From contig NZ_BNEA01000015.1 in assembly GCF_016860525.1 (NCBI RefSeq), positions 5,046,501 through 5,110,500 on the forward strand: a stretch of 64,000 nucleotides of DNA, written 5' to 3'. A program made the translations under genes and the position numbers. Below, one piece after another: positions 16,718-25,055 of this stretch. The notes under the pieces were generated by a model. That model made no database searches and was not told the DNA's origin. It saw only the letters and a list, made by a program, of their open reading frames with translations. Within the stretch, counting starts at the first letter, position 1, and every line of letters begins with the position of its first letter. The DNA is from Streptomyces rubradiris. GTDB lineage: Bacteria; Actinomycetota; Actinomycetes; Streptomycetales; Streptomycetaceae.

Positions 16718-17674
16718 ATGCACACCGTGGCCGTACTGGCGCTGGACGGCGTCATCCCGTTCGATCTGTCCGCCCCCGTCGACACCTTCGGCTGGGCCCG
16801 GCTGCCCGACGGCCGGGAGCCGTACCGGGTGCGGGTGTGCTCGGTGGGGGAGGAGGTCGCGTCGGGCGCCTTCACGGTCCGGGCGCCGTACGGCCTGGAG
16901 GCGCTCGCGGAGGCCGACACGATCATCCTGCCGGGGGTGGCGGACCCGCCGGAGACGCTGCCGCCCGGGGTGGCCGAGGCGCTGCGCGCGGCGGCGGCGA
17001 ACGGCACCCGGATCGCGTCGATCTGTGTGGGCGCGTTCCTCTTCGCGGCGACGGGCCTGCTGGACGGGAAGCGCGCGACGACCCACTGGATCGCGGCCGG
17101 CGACCTGGCGGCGCGGTACCCGGAGGTGACCGTCGACCCGAACGTGCTCTACGTCGACAACGGTCAGTTCCTGACGTCGGCGGGCGCGGCGGCGGCGCTG
17201 GACATGTGCCTGCACATGATCCGCAGGGACTTCGGCTCGGCGGTCGCGGCGCACGCGGCCCGGATGTCCGTGATGCCGCTGGAACGGGAGGGCGGGCAGG
17301 CCCAGTTCATCGTCCGGGACCTGCCCCCGGCGCCGGCCGGCGCGACCCTGGAGCCGCTGCTGCGCTGGCTGGAGGACCACTGCGACCGCGATCTGACGCT
17401 GGACGAGATGGCGGCGAAGGCCGGCATGAGCACCCGTACCCTCAACCGCCGCTTCCGCGACCAGACCGGCACGACACCGCTCCAGTGGCTGCACCGGGCC
17501 CGGGTGCGGCGGGCCCAGCACCTGCTGGAGACGACGGACCACCCCGTGGAACGGATCGCGGCCCAGACGGGTTTCGGCTCCCCCACCGCCTTCCGGGAAC
17601 GCTTCCGGAGGGTGGTGGGGACGAGCCCGCAGGGGTACCGGAGGGCGTTCCGGGCGGAGGGGAGGGCGTCGTAG
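16718..17674 (+). CDS. GlxA-family transcriptional regulator (DJ-1/PfpI plus AraC)
   Basis: A 318-residue regulator. Residues 1-185 form a DJ-1/PfpI-like domain with the nucleophile-elbow cysteine in RIASICVGAFLFA. Residues about 215-310 hold an AraC helix-turn-helix pair, DLTLDEMAAKAGMSTRTLNR and ERIAAQTGFGSPTAFRERF. The domain order is that of GlxA proteins, which are usually activators or repressors answering small metabolites. ATG 16718 begins at the conserved domain start. No obvious target gene lies next to it, so its regulon is unknown. Confidence 0.93.
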   Translation: MHTVAVLALDGVIPFDLSAPVDTFGWARLPDGREPYRVRVCSVGEEVASGAFTVRAPYGLEALAEADTIILPGVADPPETLPPGVAEALRAAAANGTRIASICVGAFLFAATGLLDGKRATTHWIAAGDLAARYPEVTVDPNVLYVDNGQFLTSAGAAAALDMCLHMIRRDFGSAVAAHAARMSVMPLEREGGQAQFIVRDLPPAPAGATLEPLLRWLEDHCDRDLTLDEMAAKAGMSTRTLNRRFRDQTGTTPLQWLHRARVRRAQHLLETTDHPVERIAAQTGFGSPTAFRERFRRVVGTSPQGYRRAFRAEGRAS

Positions 17675-17718
17675 GGACGGCCTTGGCCCGTAGCCCCCTG
17701 TAAGTGATGTCCCGGCCG

Positions 17719-18021
17719 TCAGGCCTTGCGGTCGGCGACGGCCCAGGAGGCGGCGGCGACGGCGCCGGCGACACCGAGGACGGCCGGCCAGGCGCCGACC
17801 TTCTTGGCCAGCGGGTGGGAGCCGGCGAAGGCGGCGACGTAGGCGGCGGTCAGCGCGCCCGCGGCCTTCCCGCCGGCCCGGGAGCGCCACTGCTGCGCGG
17901 CGGCGGCCCCGGCGACGGCCAGCACGGCCCCGCCCAGCTGCCGCTTCTTGGTCCAACGGGCGACGCCGTAGCCGCCGACGAGCCCGGTGGCGGCGACGAC
18001 CGCGCTGGGAACCCTGGCCAT
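17719..18021 (-). CDS. Small Ala/Gly-rich membrane protein, unknown
   Basis: A 100-residue protein with three hydrophobic, alanine-rich stretches separated by basic loops (RWTKKRQ, QQWRSRAGGK). The chosen ATG 18021 is preceded by AGGAGG at ideal spacing. The open frame to 18159 would overlap the hsp18 promoter region. It is divergent from hsp18, sharing about 165 bp of control DNA. I do not recognise a family beyond similarity of composition to small Streptomyces membrane proteins. Confidence 0.75.
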   Translation of the reverse strand: MARVPSAVVAATGLVGGYGVARWTKKRQLGGAVLAVAGAAAAQQWRSRAGGKAAGALTAAYVAAFAGSHPLAKKVGAWPAVLGVAGAVAAASWAVADRKA

Positions 18022-18109
18022 GAGTGCCTCCTGGTAACCCTCGTTATCCGTGATGTCTGCCCCGAGGTTAACGCGCAGGTCGGAGGGTGTTACGACCCTG
18101 AGTCGAGGC

Positions 18110-18138
18110 TTGTCAAGTTTCCAGCGGAGAGTTATATA
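18110..18138 (+). promoter_or_regulatory. Promoter of hsp18
   Basis: TTGTCA (18110-18115) and TATATA (18133-18138) are separated by exactly 17 bp, a near-consensus housekeeping promoter and one of the few AT-rich spots nearby. CTTGTCAAG, a 9-bp palindrome, covers the -35 box and could be part of a repressor site. I see no good match to the RheA site (TGTCATC and its complement) or to the HspR HAIR element. Confidence 0.75.
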
Positions 18139-18188
18139 AGAAGCCGTAGGGCATCGCACGCAGCGCCTGAAGAGAGGAGTGACCTGTG

Positions 18189-18617
18189 ATGCTCATGCGC
18201 ACGGATCCGTTCCGTGAACTCGACCGGCTCGCGCAGCAGGTGCTCGGCGCGAACGCCGCGAGTCCGGCCGTGATGCCGATGGACGCCTACCGGTCCGGGG
18301 ACGAGTTCCTCGTCCACTTCGACCTGCCCGGCATCGACCCCGAGACGATCGAACTGGACGTCGAGCGCAACGTCCTGAACGTCCGCGCCGAACGGCGGAG
18401 CCCCGCCCCCGAGGGCGCGGAGATGCTGGTGGCCGAGCGGCCGACGGGCACCTTCACCCGCCAGCTGTTCCTGGGCGACACGCTCGACACGGACCGCGTC
18501 GACGCGTCGTACGACGCCGGCGTCCTGACCCTGCGCATCCCGGTGGCCGAACAGGCCAAGCCACGCCGCATCCAGATCACCGGCGGCGGATCGGGCCGCA
18601 GGCAGATCAGCGGCTGA
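18189..18617 (+). CDS. hsp18: Small heat-shock protein Hsp18 (Hsp20/alpha-crystallin family)
   Basis: A 142-residue ATP-independent holdase chaperone. The start [14 protein letters not shown] matches Streptomyces Hsp18. The alpha-crystallin domain spans about residues 35-125, with [20 protein letters not shown], the RAERR strand and the signature [13 protein letters not shown] 18189 is chosen. GTG 18186 immediately before it is equally near the AGGAG ribosome site and adds one residue. In S. albus the homologue is heat-induced via RheA. No rheA homologue is seen here. Confidence 0.95.
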   Translation: MLMRTDPFRELDRLAQQVLGANAASPAVMPMDAYRSGDEFLVHFDLPGIDPETIELDVERNVLNVRAERRSPAPEGAEMLVAERPTGTFTRQLFLGDTLDTDRVDASYDAGVLTLRIPVAEQAKPRRIQITGGGSGRRQISG

Positions 18618-18636
18618 ACCCGGCCGCCACCGCCAT

Positions 18637-18750
18637 GGCCGTCGGCCGCCGCCGCTGGCCGTCGGCCACCTCCACTGGCCGTCGGCCACCTCCACTGGCC
18701 GTCGGCCACCGCCATGGCCGTCGGTCACCGCCGCGGGCCGTCGGCCACGG
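18637..18750. repeat. Tandem 20-bp repeat in the spacer after hsp18
   Basis: About six head-to-tail units start with GGCCGTCGGCCACC, at 18637, 18657, 18677, 18697, 18716 and 18736. Units 2 and 3 are identical and the others vary in the last six bases. The 387-bp spacer 18618-19004 also holds a Streptomyces-like AT-richer stretch (18840-18920) just before the next gene, which probably contains its promoter. There are no unique spacers, so this is not a CRISPR array. Confidence 0.85.
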
Positions 18751-19004
18751 CCGGTACGGACGCGCCCCGGGGCCGGAGCGGGACCCGGGACGCGCCCGGG
18801 CGGGCGTACCCCCTTCCCGCACCACCGGGTGAGGGGGCCCATGGCGACAACACGCCGATAAATCAGCACAACACGCCACAAGGAACCACACACCACCAGA
18901 GACACCACACGCCGCACTTTGGCCGAACTCCCGCTCATGCCCGCCGCGTTACGGGGTACCGGGTTGTCGGTGCCCCGCAGTGTCCCGGAGGAGGAGCCAG
19001 CACG

Positions 19005-19490
19005 ATGACCGTGACCACCCCGCAGCCGAGAACCACCATCCCCGCCCAGACCCCTCCGCCCCGCCCCCGCACCCGGGAAGCGGCCGAGGACACGGGTTGG
19101 CTGGAGCTGACCGAGGCGGTGCGCGAGGCGGGCCAGTACACGACCAAGGCGGAGGCGGAACGCATCACCCGTATCGTCCTGTCGGCCCTGGGCGGCCACG
19201 TGACCGGTGACGAACGCGTGGCCTTGGCGCAGGCGCTCCCGCGCGAGGCCGGCCGGGTCCTCGCCTCCCAGATCCCCGCGACCCACCCCCTGACGGCCCG
19301 CGAGTTCGTCGACTCGGTCGCCACCCGCATCGAGGGCGCGACCCCGGCCACGGCCCGCTGGGACGTCAGCTCGGTCCTGAGCGTCCTCGCCACCCACGTG
19401 GGCGAACCCCTGACCACCCGGGTGCTGTCCCAGCTGCCTCCGGGGTACGCCTTGTTGTTCGGACGGGCGGAGTTGGCGGCGATGGCGTAG
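19005..19490 (+). CDS. DUF2267 protein
   Basis: A 161-residue helical protein with the DUF2267 pattern, WLELTEAVREAGQYTTKAEAERITRIVLSALGG, a middle LAQALP segment and a second repeat-like half from REFVDSVATRIEGA to the C-terminal QLPPGYALLFG. The first 30 residues are Pro/Thr-rich. ATG 19005 has GGAGGAGG upstream. Such proteins often sit near small heat-shock genes, as here, and are presumed stress-linked. Molecular function unknown. Confidence 0.85.
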   Translation: MTVTTPQPRTTIPAQTPPPRPRTREAAEDTGWLELTEAVREAGQYTTKAEAERITRIVLSALGGHVTGDERVALAQALPREAGRVLASQIPATHPLTAREFVDSVATRIEGATPATARWDVSSVLSVLATHVGEPLTTRVLSQLPPGYALLFGRAELAAMA

Positions 19491-19507
19491 GTAGCAGTAG
19501 GCCCCCT

Positions 19508-19530
19508 GGGCGCCGCACCACGCGGCGCCC
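19508..19530. terminator. Bidirectional terminator at the edge of the restriction island
   Basis: A perfect 9-bp stem, GGGCGCCGC / GCGGCGCCC, with a 5-nt loop lies 17 nt after the DUF2267 stop and 42 nt past the convergent helicase stop. It marks the left border of the lower-GC island. Confidence 0.75.
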
Positions 19531-19572
19531 ACCGCCTTTCTGTTCATGACGTAACCGAAGGCGAGACCGCGG

Positions 19573-22500
19573 TCAGCTGCCAGTGATAGCTGAGTACGTC
19601 CACACGTCGGCTGGAAGCTCGTGCTTCAGGCGCCAAGTGATCGCCATCGGCTTACTACCGGTGTGCGTTACGTAGGTTGCAGGGCCAAGGAGCATCCACG
19701 GGTGTGGCTTGCCCGTATCCGTGCTCTTGTAGCGGCGCATGAACAACAGAACCTCACTGCCGCGCTGTGCATGCTCCTGGTACCGCACGCCGGTGCTGGA
19801 TTCAGCGGCCGTCGCGTTCTGAGACTCCCAGTGGAACAGTGTTGGGCTTAGCGCGTAGTCCTTATACCGGACAGTTGGCGAGAAATCCTTCTCATTCTTC
19901 TCCAGTGTAATGAGCAGGGCGTCCGTCTGGAGCTCCTCAACCCACTGCACCCCCTGCGCGAAGGTTCGAGGCATCTGGCCACCGAAGCGAGCCACACCTA
20001 GCGCAGCGAGGATCTCGGAACGGTTGTAGGCGCTGTGGACTTTTAGCGGAATGGTGCCGAGGCGGCCCGACAGTGGAAGGGGGAAGTGATCTGCCTGCTC
20101 AATGACGTACGACAGTACCTGTCGCAGCTCGTCCCGGAACTGCGGCTGAGAGCGCAGGGAAGCGATACCGTCCCCATAACTGGTGAACCCGCCGGCGTCA
20201 TCCCAGATGTTGAAGAACAGCATGCGGGCATACGACTGGTCGGCTGGGCTCAGCTCCTCGTACGGAGGGGCGTCGTCTTCGAGGAGGCGGAGGTAGGCCT
20301 GAGCGCGTTCGGGGTCATCCACATGGAGAAAGGCATGAACCCTTTTGAGTAGCGCCGCCTCTCCCGACGGTGAGGCCCCGTCGGTCAGGCCCGCCCGGCG
20401 CAGGACGGTTGTCCAGGAGTTGTCGTTCTTGTACAGCTCCTTGATCTCTCGGCGGCTCTCGCGGAGGTAGTCTGCTAGGCGTGGCGTGCCATAGGCCTTG
20501 ACCTCACTCACCAACGTACGGACGTTCGCATTCAGTTGGCTTCGAATGTTGTCAAGAACGAGGTCCTTGGACTTGCCTTCCAGGAGGATCTGACAGCCGG
20601 ATGGCAGCTGGGGGAAGTTATGCTCGATGTGCTCCACCAACCGGTTGCGTGAAAGATTCGTCAGGGCCCGGAACTGTTCTTCGAAGCGGAACTCTGCTCG
20701 GTGCTGCCCGATGAAGTCGAGGACCGTGAGCACGGGCTTCGTCTCGGTGCGCCTCAGGCCTCGCCCCAACTGCTGAAGGAAGATTGTTGCGCTGTTGGTG
20801 GGGCGCAGGAGGAGAAGGGTGTCGACGTCAGGAATGTCGAGTCCTTCATTGAACAGGTCGACAGAGAAGATCACCTGCAACCTGCCGTCACGCAGATCTG
20901 TCAGTGCCTGGTCACGCACGTCAACAGACGAGTCACTGTCCAGTGCGACGGCATGGAAGCCGGCCTCGGTGAAAAAGTTCGCCATGAAGTGGGCGTGCCT
21001 CTTGCTCACGCAGAAGCCGAGCGCGCGCATCGCCGCGGGGTTCGAAACCTTGTCCCGGATCTGCTTCACCACGATCCGTGCCCGTGCCTTGTTGCCCGTG
21101 TAGAGATTGTCGAGGTCCTGGTCGTCGTACGCCCCCCTCTGCCAGCCTAGGTTCCTCAGATCTGTACCGTCAGGGATGCCGAAGTAGTGGAATGGACAGA
21201 GGAGATCATTTTCCAGTGCTTCCCACAGCCGCATCTCTGCAGCGATGCGTCCGTCGAAGAATTCGTCCTGGACGTTCAGCCCATCCATCCGCTCGGGGGT
21301 CGCCGTCAGGCCGAGCAACTCCTTGGGCTTGAAATGGTCGATCACCCGGCGGTACGTGGCAGCGGTGGCGTGGTGGAACTCGTCGATGACGATGATGTCG
21401 AAGTGATCTGGAGCCAGCTGTTCAAGCCGTCGGATGTTGAGTGACTGGACGCTGGCGAAGACGTGGGTCCAGTCCTGCGGATCCTGCCCTGCGTACAGCA
21501 GCTCGCCGAAGGAGGCGTCGTCCAGCACCTCCCGGTATGTGCGCAGGGACTGGTTGAGGATTTCCTTGCGGTGGGCGACGAACAGCAACGTAGGCCGCCG
21601 TCCGTCGCGCGATTGCCGGCACAGAGTGCGGTAGTCCAGTGCGGCCATCACGGTCTTTCCCGTGCCCGTGGCTGCAACGAGCAGGTTCCGGTGCCGTCCG
21701 CGGATCTCTCGCTCGATCCTGAGCCGCTCCAACATGTCCCGCTGGTGCGGGTATGGGCGCACCTCAAGGCCGGAAAGGCTGATCTTCAGGTCGGTAGGCG
21801 CAGTCACCCCGCTCGCCTGGGCCAGTGCTCCGTCGAGGCGCTTGCTGTGAAGGTCGGGATCGTATGTCTCAAAGGCGATGTCGTTCCAGTACGCGTCGAA
21901 GGTTGCTTCGAACTTGTCCAGCACGGCTGGTGTGGTGACCGATGACAGCCGTACGTTCCACTCCAGGCCATCAAGCAGCGCGGCCTTGGACAGGTTCGAG
22001 CTGCCGACGTAAGCGGTGTCGAAGCCCGTGTTGCGACGGAACAGCCATGCCTTTGCGTGCAGGCGGGTGGAGCGCGTCTCGTAGTTGATTTTGACGGTAG
22101 CGCCGAAGTCGCGGACGAGTCGGTCAAGCGCGTGGCGGTCAGTGGCTCCCATGTACGTGGTCGTGATGACCCGGATCTCCACGTTCCGGTCCTTTGCAGC
22201 GCGGAGAGCGTCTTCCAGGACCCTTATGCCGTACCACTTCACAAACGCACAGAGCAGGTCGATGCGGTCCGCGGTGGCCAGCTCCGCCCTCAGCTCCGCC
22301 CCCAGGCTGGGGTCTTCCGGAGCGTTGGTCATGAGCGCCGTTTCAGACAAGGGGGTGAGTGGGCGGAGGGCGAAGACGCCCGGTGCTTCCTGCTTGGCCA
22401 AGGCGAGCAGTTGCCGAGGGCCGTCCGCGATGGTCTCGACCACCTCGCCTGCTTCGGGGGTGTCGATGCGGGATGCCAGAGCACGCATGATGTCGTTCGC

Positions 22501-22716
22501 CGCGTCGACCTGCTGGCCATGCGGGAGTTGGCTTAGATGGATGCGGACCGCTTCGCCAATGTGGCGAGCGAGCACGTGGGGAGTCGATTCTTCGCTGACC
22601 TCTGCCTCCACCGTCTTCCAGCCTGCTGTGTTCAGCTGCTGGATGCGGTCCTGCAAGCGGCGGGTCACGAGCTCCTCGTACACCCCTGCCACCGGCTGAG
22701 TCTGATCTGGCTGCAT
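19573..22716 (-). CDS. Phospholipase D-like / superfamily 2 helicase / DUF3427 protein
   Basis: A 1047-residue multidomain protein. An N-terminal region is followed by a PLD-like domain with an HxK motif (LHAKAWLF, about residue 220) and GSSNLSKAAL. A DExH helicase follows: Walker A ATGTGKT (about 345), DEFHH (about 445), LTATPER and the arginine-finger motif QQLGRGLRR (about 655). A C-terminal DUF3427 region contains GxxWxGP-like PWMLLGPATYV and TWRLKHELP. ATG 22716 has GGGGG upstream; GTG 22719 adjoins it. DNA composition and codon choice are much less GC-biased than in flanking genes. The same architecture occurs in restriction and defence loci, and here it is divergent from an SRA-HNH nuclease. 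Confidence 0.9.
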   Translation of the reverse strand: MQPDQTQPVAGVYEELVTRRLQDRIQQLNTAGWKTVEAEVSEESTPHVLARHIGEAVRIHLSQLPHGQQVDAANDIMRALASRIDTPEAGEVVETIADGPRQLLALAKQEAPGVFALRPLTPLSETALMTNAPEDPSLGAELRAELATADRIDLLCAFVKWYGIRVLEDALRAAKDRNVEIRVITTTYMGATDRHALDRLVRDFGATVKINYETRSTRLHAKAWLFRRNTGFDTAYVGSSNLSKAALLDGLEWNVRLSSVTTPAVLDKFEATFDAYWNDIAFETYDPDLHSKRLDGALAQASGVTAPTDLKISLSGLEVRPYPHQRDMLERLRIEREIRGRHRNLLVAATGTGKTVMAALDYRTLCRQSRDGRRPTLLFVAHRKEILNQSLRTYREVLDDASFGELLYAGQDPQDWTHVFASVQSLNIRRLEQLAPDHFDIIVIDEFHHATAATYRRVIDHFKPKELLGLTATPERMDGLNVQDEFFDGRIAAEMRLWEALENDLLCPFHYFGIPDGTDLRNLGWQRGAYDDQDLDNLYTGNKARARIVVKQIRDKVSNPAAMRALGFCVSKRHAHFMANFFTEAGFHAVALDSDSSVDVRDQALTDLRDGRLQVIFSVDLFNEGLDIPDVDTLLLLRPTNSATIFLQQLGRGLRRTETKPVLTVLDFIGQHRAEFRFEEQFRALTNLSRNRLVEHIEHNFPQLPSGCQILLEGKSKDLVLDNIRSQLNANVRTLVSEVKAYGTPRLADYLRESRREIKELYKNDNSWTTVLRRAGLTDGASPSGEAALLKRVHAFLHVDDPERAQAYLRLLEDDAPPYEELSPADQSYARMLFFNIWDDAGGFTSYGDGIASLRSQPQFRDELRQVLSYVIEQADHFPLPLSGRLGTIPLKVHSAYNRSEILAALGVARFGGQMPRTFAQGVQWVEELQTDALLITLEKNEKDFSPTVRYKDYALSPTLFHWESQNATAAESSTGVRYQEHAQRGSEVLLFMRRYKSTDTGKPHPWMLLGPATYVTHTGSKPMAITWRLKHELPADVWTYSAITGS

Positions 22717-22719
22717 CAC

Positions 22720-22804
22720 GCCCGCCCCCTTGATCCCTTTGTGACACGACTAGTTGTAACAGGAACTACTGACACCCTGGCTTGCGTCACATTGCGAATC
22801 GAGA
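22720..22804. promoter_or_regulatory. AT-richer divergent control region with repeated GTGACAC
   Basis: These 85 bp between the two island genes are far more AT-rich than the rest of the window. GTGACAC occurs at 22741-22747 and again at 22805-22811, at the nuclease start. A related inverted copy, CGTCACA, lies near 22785. The repeats flank both starts and may be operator half-sites. No regulator gene is encoded in the island, so any binding protein is unknown. Confidence 0.5.
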
Positions 22805-23887
22805 GTGACACAAGTGATCGATTCGCTTCAGTATGGCGTTGTGGGAGAGCGAAAGATCGGACACATCGAGGGCATCACTCCGGGTGCGGAGTTCCACCGC
22901 CGCGTGCAGGTGAAGCGCAACAACCTGCACAGCGACACAGTTAGGGGTATCTCAAAGCTTGCAGATGATGATGGTAGCCACATAGCGGACGCCATCGTCC
23001 TGCACGGTGGATACCAGGATGATCATGATGATTGGGACACCATCCGCTACACAGGTGCCTCGTCTGACAAGGACAAGTACAAGGTCAAGGGGGAGCCAAG
23101 GCTTCGGCGTAGCCAATCCTGGGACTATGTGGACAATGCTGCCCTGAAGCGGAGCTACGAACGCGGCCACCCGGTACGTGTCATCCGCGGATATAACGGT
23201 GACAGCCGGTACTCACCGATCGACTGCTACCGGTACGACGGCCTGTACCTGGTCACGGCCATCCGCACCGCCGTTGCACAGTCACCGGCTCCCGACGGAA
23301 CACCCATAAAAATATGCCAGTTCGACTTGAAGCGTCTTCCGGAAGACCGCCAAGATCCGACTGCTCTCGAGGGTCAGATCGCCGACTTGCTCGATCAGCG
23401 AGACGAGGTGCCGGAGGAGGGTACGGAGCCTGAAGGCGACCCGGACGAGCCCGTTGAGGAGGCGGGTGTGGTGGAGGAGCCGGCCCAGCAGGAGAAGTTC
23501 CCTGAGACGCGGCTGACCCGGGTACAGCGTTTGATCCGGGACAACGCAGTGATACGGAATGTGAAAAGGCTCCATGACGGAGAGTGCCAAGTGTGCGGCC
23601 TCCGCCTGCTCGGCCCAAACGGCAAGCCGTACAGCGAAGGCGCCCACATCCGACCTCTGGGCAAGCCCCACCGGGGCCCGGACGTCGAGCCGAATGTCCT
23701 TTGCCTCTGCCCCAACTGCCACGTCGGCCTGGACATAGGCGCCTTCGTCATCGACGACGATTGGTCAATCGTCGTACGGGCAGGCGCCTTCGGCGTGAAC
23801 GTCCGGCCCAAGCTCAAGCGGCGCCCGAAGCACAAGGTTCACCTGGATTACGTCCGCTACCACCGTGAATGGTGGTTGAGCCGTTAG
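22805..23887 (+). CDS. SRA (YDG)-HNH endonuclease, probable modified-base-dependent restriction enzyme
   Basis: A 360-residue protein. Residues about 10-170 form an SRA/YDG domain: GHIEGITPGAEFHRR, IADAIVLHGGYQDDHDDWDTIRYTGA, and YRYDGLYLV. SRA domains bind flipped modified cytosines. An acidic linker (about 195-235) leads to a C-terminal HNH nuclease with CQVCG, GAHIRPLG and NVLCLCPNCHVGLD (zinc and ββα-metal residues, H near 285). The order SRA then HNH is that of Streptomyces type IV enzymes such as ScoMcrA-like proteins, but it is shorter. Start GTG 22805 is uncertain; GTG 22814 has GAGAG upstream. Base composition is low-GC, especially at the 5' end. Confidence 0.9.
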   Translation: MTQVIDSLQYGVVGERKIGHIEGITPGAEFHRRVQVKRNNLHSDTVRGISKLADDDGSHIADAIVLHGGYQDDHDDWDTIRYTGASSDKDKYKVKGEPRLRRSQSWDYVDNAALKRSYERGHPVRVIRGYNGDSRYSPIDCYRYDGLYLVTAIRTAVAQSPAPDGTPIKICQFDLKRLPEDRQDPTALEGQIADLLDQRDEVPEEGTEPEGDPDEPVEEAGVVEEPAQQEKFPETRLTRVQRLIRDNAVIRNVKRLHDGECQVCGLRLLGPNGKPYSEGAHIRPLGKPHRGPDVEPNVLCLCPNCHVGLDIGAFVIDDDWSIVVRAGAFGVNVRPKLKRRPKHKVHLDYVRYHREWWLSR

Positions 23888-24900
23888 TCGGCCCCGTGAC
23901 ACTCTCCGTAACCCAACTTTGCCCCACACCAACACCCCGCCCCCTCCCCCGGTGGCCAAGCCACTGCTCGGCCCCGGGCCGCCAGGGTCGTCGCGTACTG
24001 GGGGAGGAGGGTGGGGTCGGTGGGGGAGGTGGCTTCCGATGCTGCGAAGGCCTCGTAGGACGGGACCGTGCCGGTCACGATGCCCAGGTTGGGGGTGCCC
24101 GAGGAGGCCAGTTCGCGCAAGGAGGACTCTATGGTCGCCAGGTGCTCGGTGTGGGACGGGTACTCCGTGGACAGCGTGGGGTACGCCGTGAGGAGTTCCT
24201 CCAGTTCCGGGGCGGGCCAGTGCAGGACCGCCACCGGGAACGGGCGGGACAGGGCCGCTCGGTAGGCGCCCAGCTCCGCGCGCAGGCGGGAGATCTCCGC
24301 CTCCAGCTCCGCCGGGTTGTCCGAGCCCAGTGACCACACCCGTTTCGGGTCGTGGAGTTCGTCGAGGGAGACCGGGCCCGTGTGCACGGTGTCCGCCAGG
24401 GTGTCCCAGTCGTCGTGCGGCAGGCCCAGCATGCGGCGGACGCGGTGGCGGCCGTGGAGGAGGGGGTGGGTGGAGGGCAGGGGCGCTTCCGCCGGGCCCG
24501 GAATCAGCAGGCGGGCTCCCTCCGTGAACGTCTCGGCCGCCGCCTCCAGCTCGTCGTGCGATTCCAGGGCCTCCGCCGCGATCACCCAGGGGGCCGGGTC
24601 CCGGGGGGCCGTCGCGCGGATGCCCTCGATGATCGCCCTCGCCTCGGCCTCGTGGCCGTACTCCCACAGGTTCGAGGCCTTCAGGGCGCGGACCAGGGCG
24701 GGGTTGGCCAGTTCCGCTGACGACGACAGCAGGCGGTCGTAGAGCGTGGTGGCGGCGGGGCGGTCGCCGGACAGCTCCAGGTGGGCCGCCGCCCGCAGCA
24801 GGAGGGTCTCGGCGTCCTCCGGGTACAGTCCGGCGGTCCGCTCCAGGCGTGCCGCTTCGGCGGTGTGGTCGACGTTCTCGGCAGGCGTGTCGGGGCGCAT
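23884..24900 (-). CDS. TPR-like protein with C-terminal SEC-C zinc motif
   Basis: A 338-residue protein. The N-terminal half has helical repeats of TPR type (LYPEDAETLLLRAAAHLELSG and following). The C-terminus, CWCGAKLGYGECHGA, is a SEC-C motif (CxC...CH), a zinc site found in SecA and in many accessory proteins. ATG 24900 is chosen; GTG 24909 is possible. Its stop overlaps that of the convergent nuclease in the sequence TTAG, so the island ends exactly here. Codon bias is host-like, so this gene is probably resident. Its role is unknown. Confidence 0.8.
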   Translation of the reverse strand: MRPDTPAENVDHTAEAARLERTAGLYPEDAETLLLRAAAHLELSGDRPAATTLYDRLLSSSAELANPALVRALKASNLWEYGHEAEARAIIEGIRATAPRDPAPWVIAAEALESHDELEAAAETFTEGARLLIPGPAEAPLPSTHPLLHGRHRVRRMLGLPHDDWDTLADTVHTGPVSLDELHDPKRVWSLGSDNPAELEAEISRLRAELGAYRAALSRPFPVAVLHWPAPELEELLTAYPTLSTEYPSHTEHLATIESSLRELASSGTPNLGIVTGTVPSYEAFAASEATSPTDPTLLPQYATTLAARGRAVAWPPGEGAGCWCGAKLGYGECHGAD

Positions 24901-25055
24901 GGGGGACACCGTACTGCCGGGCGCCGGTGAACGTGAGGCGCACAGGGGCCACGTACGGGCCGCCGTGGCCGACCGCTATCTTCGGGCGGGCGGACACAGG
25001 GGCCCACCGGGGCCCGGGAGGACAGGGGGGCCGGCACGTGCGGGAGGTGGGCGGG

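Noticed and set aside
18070..18140. RheA or HspR heat-shock operator at hsp18
   Set aside because: Neither TGTCATC with its complement nor the CTTGAGT-type HAIR inverted repeat is present. Only a short CTTGTCAAG palindrome is seen.
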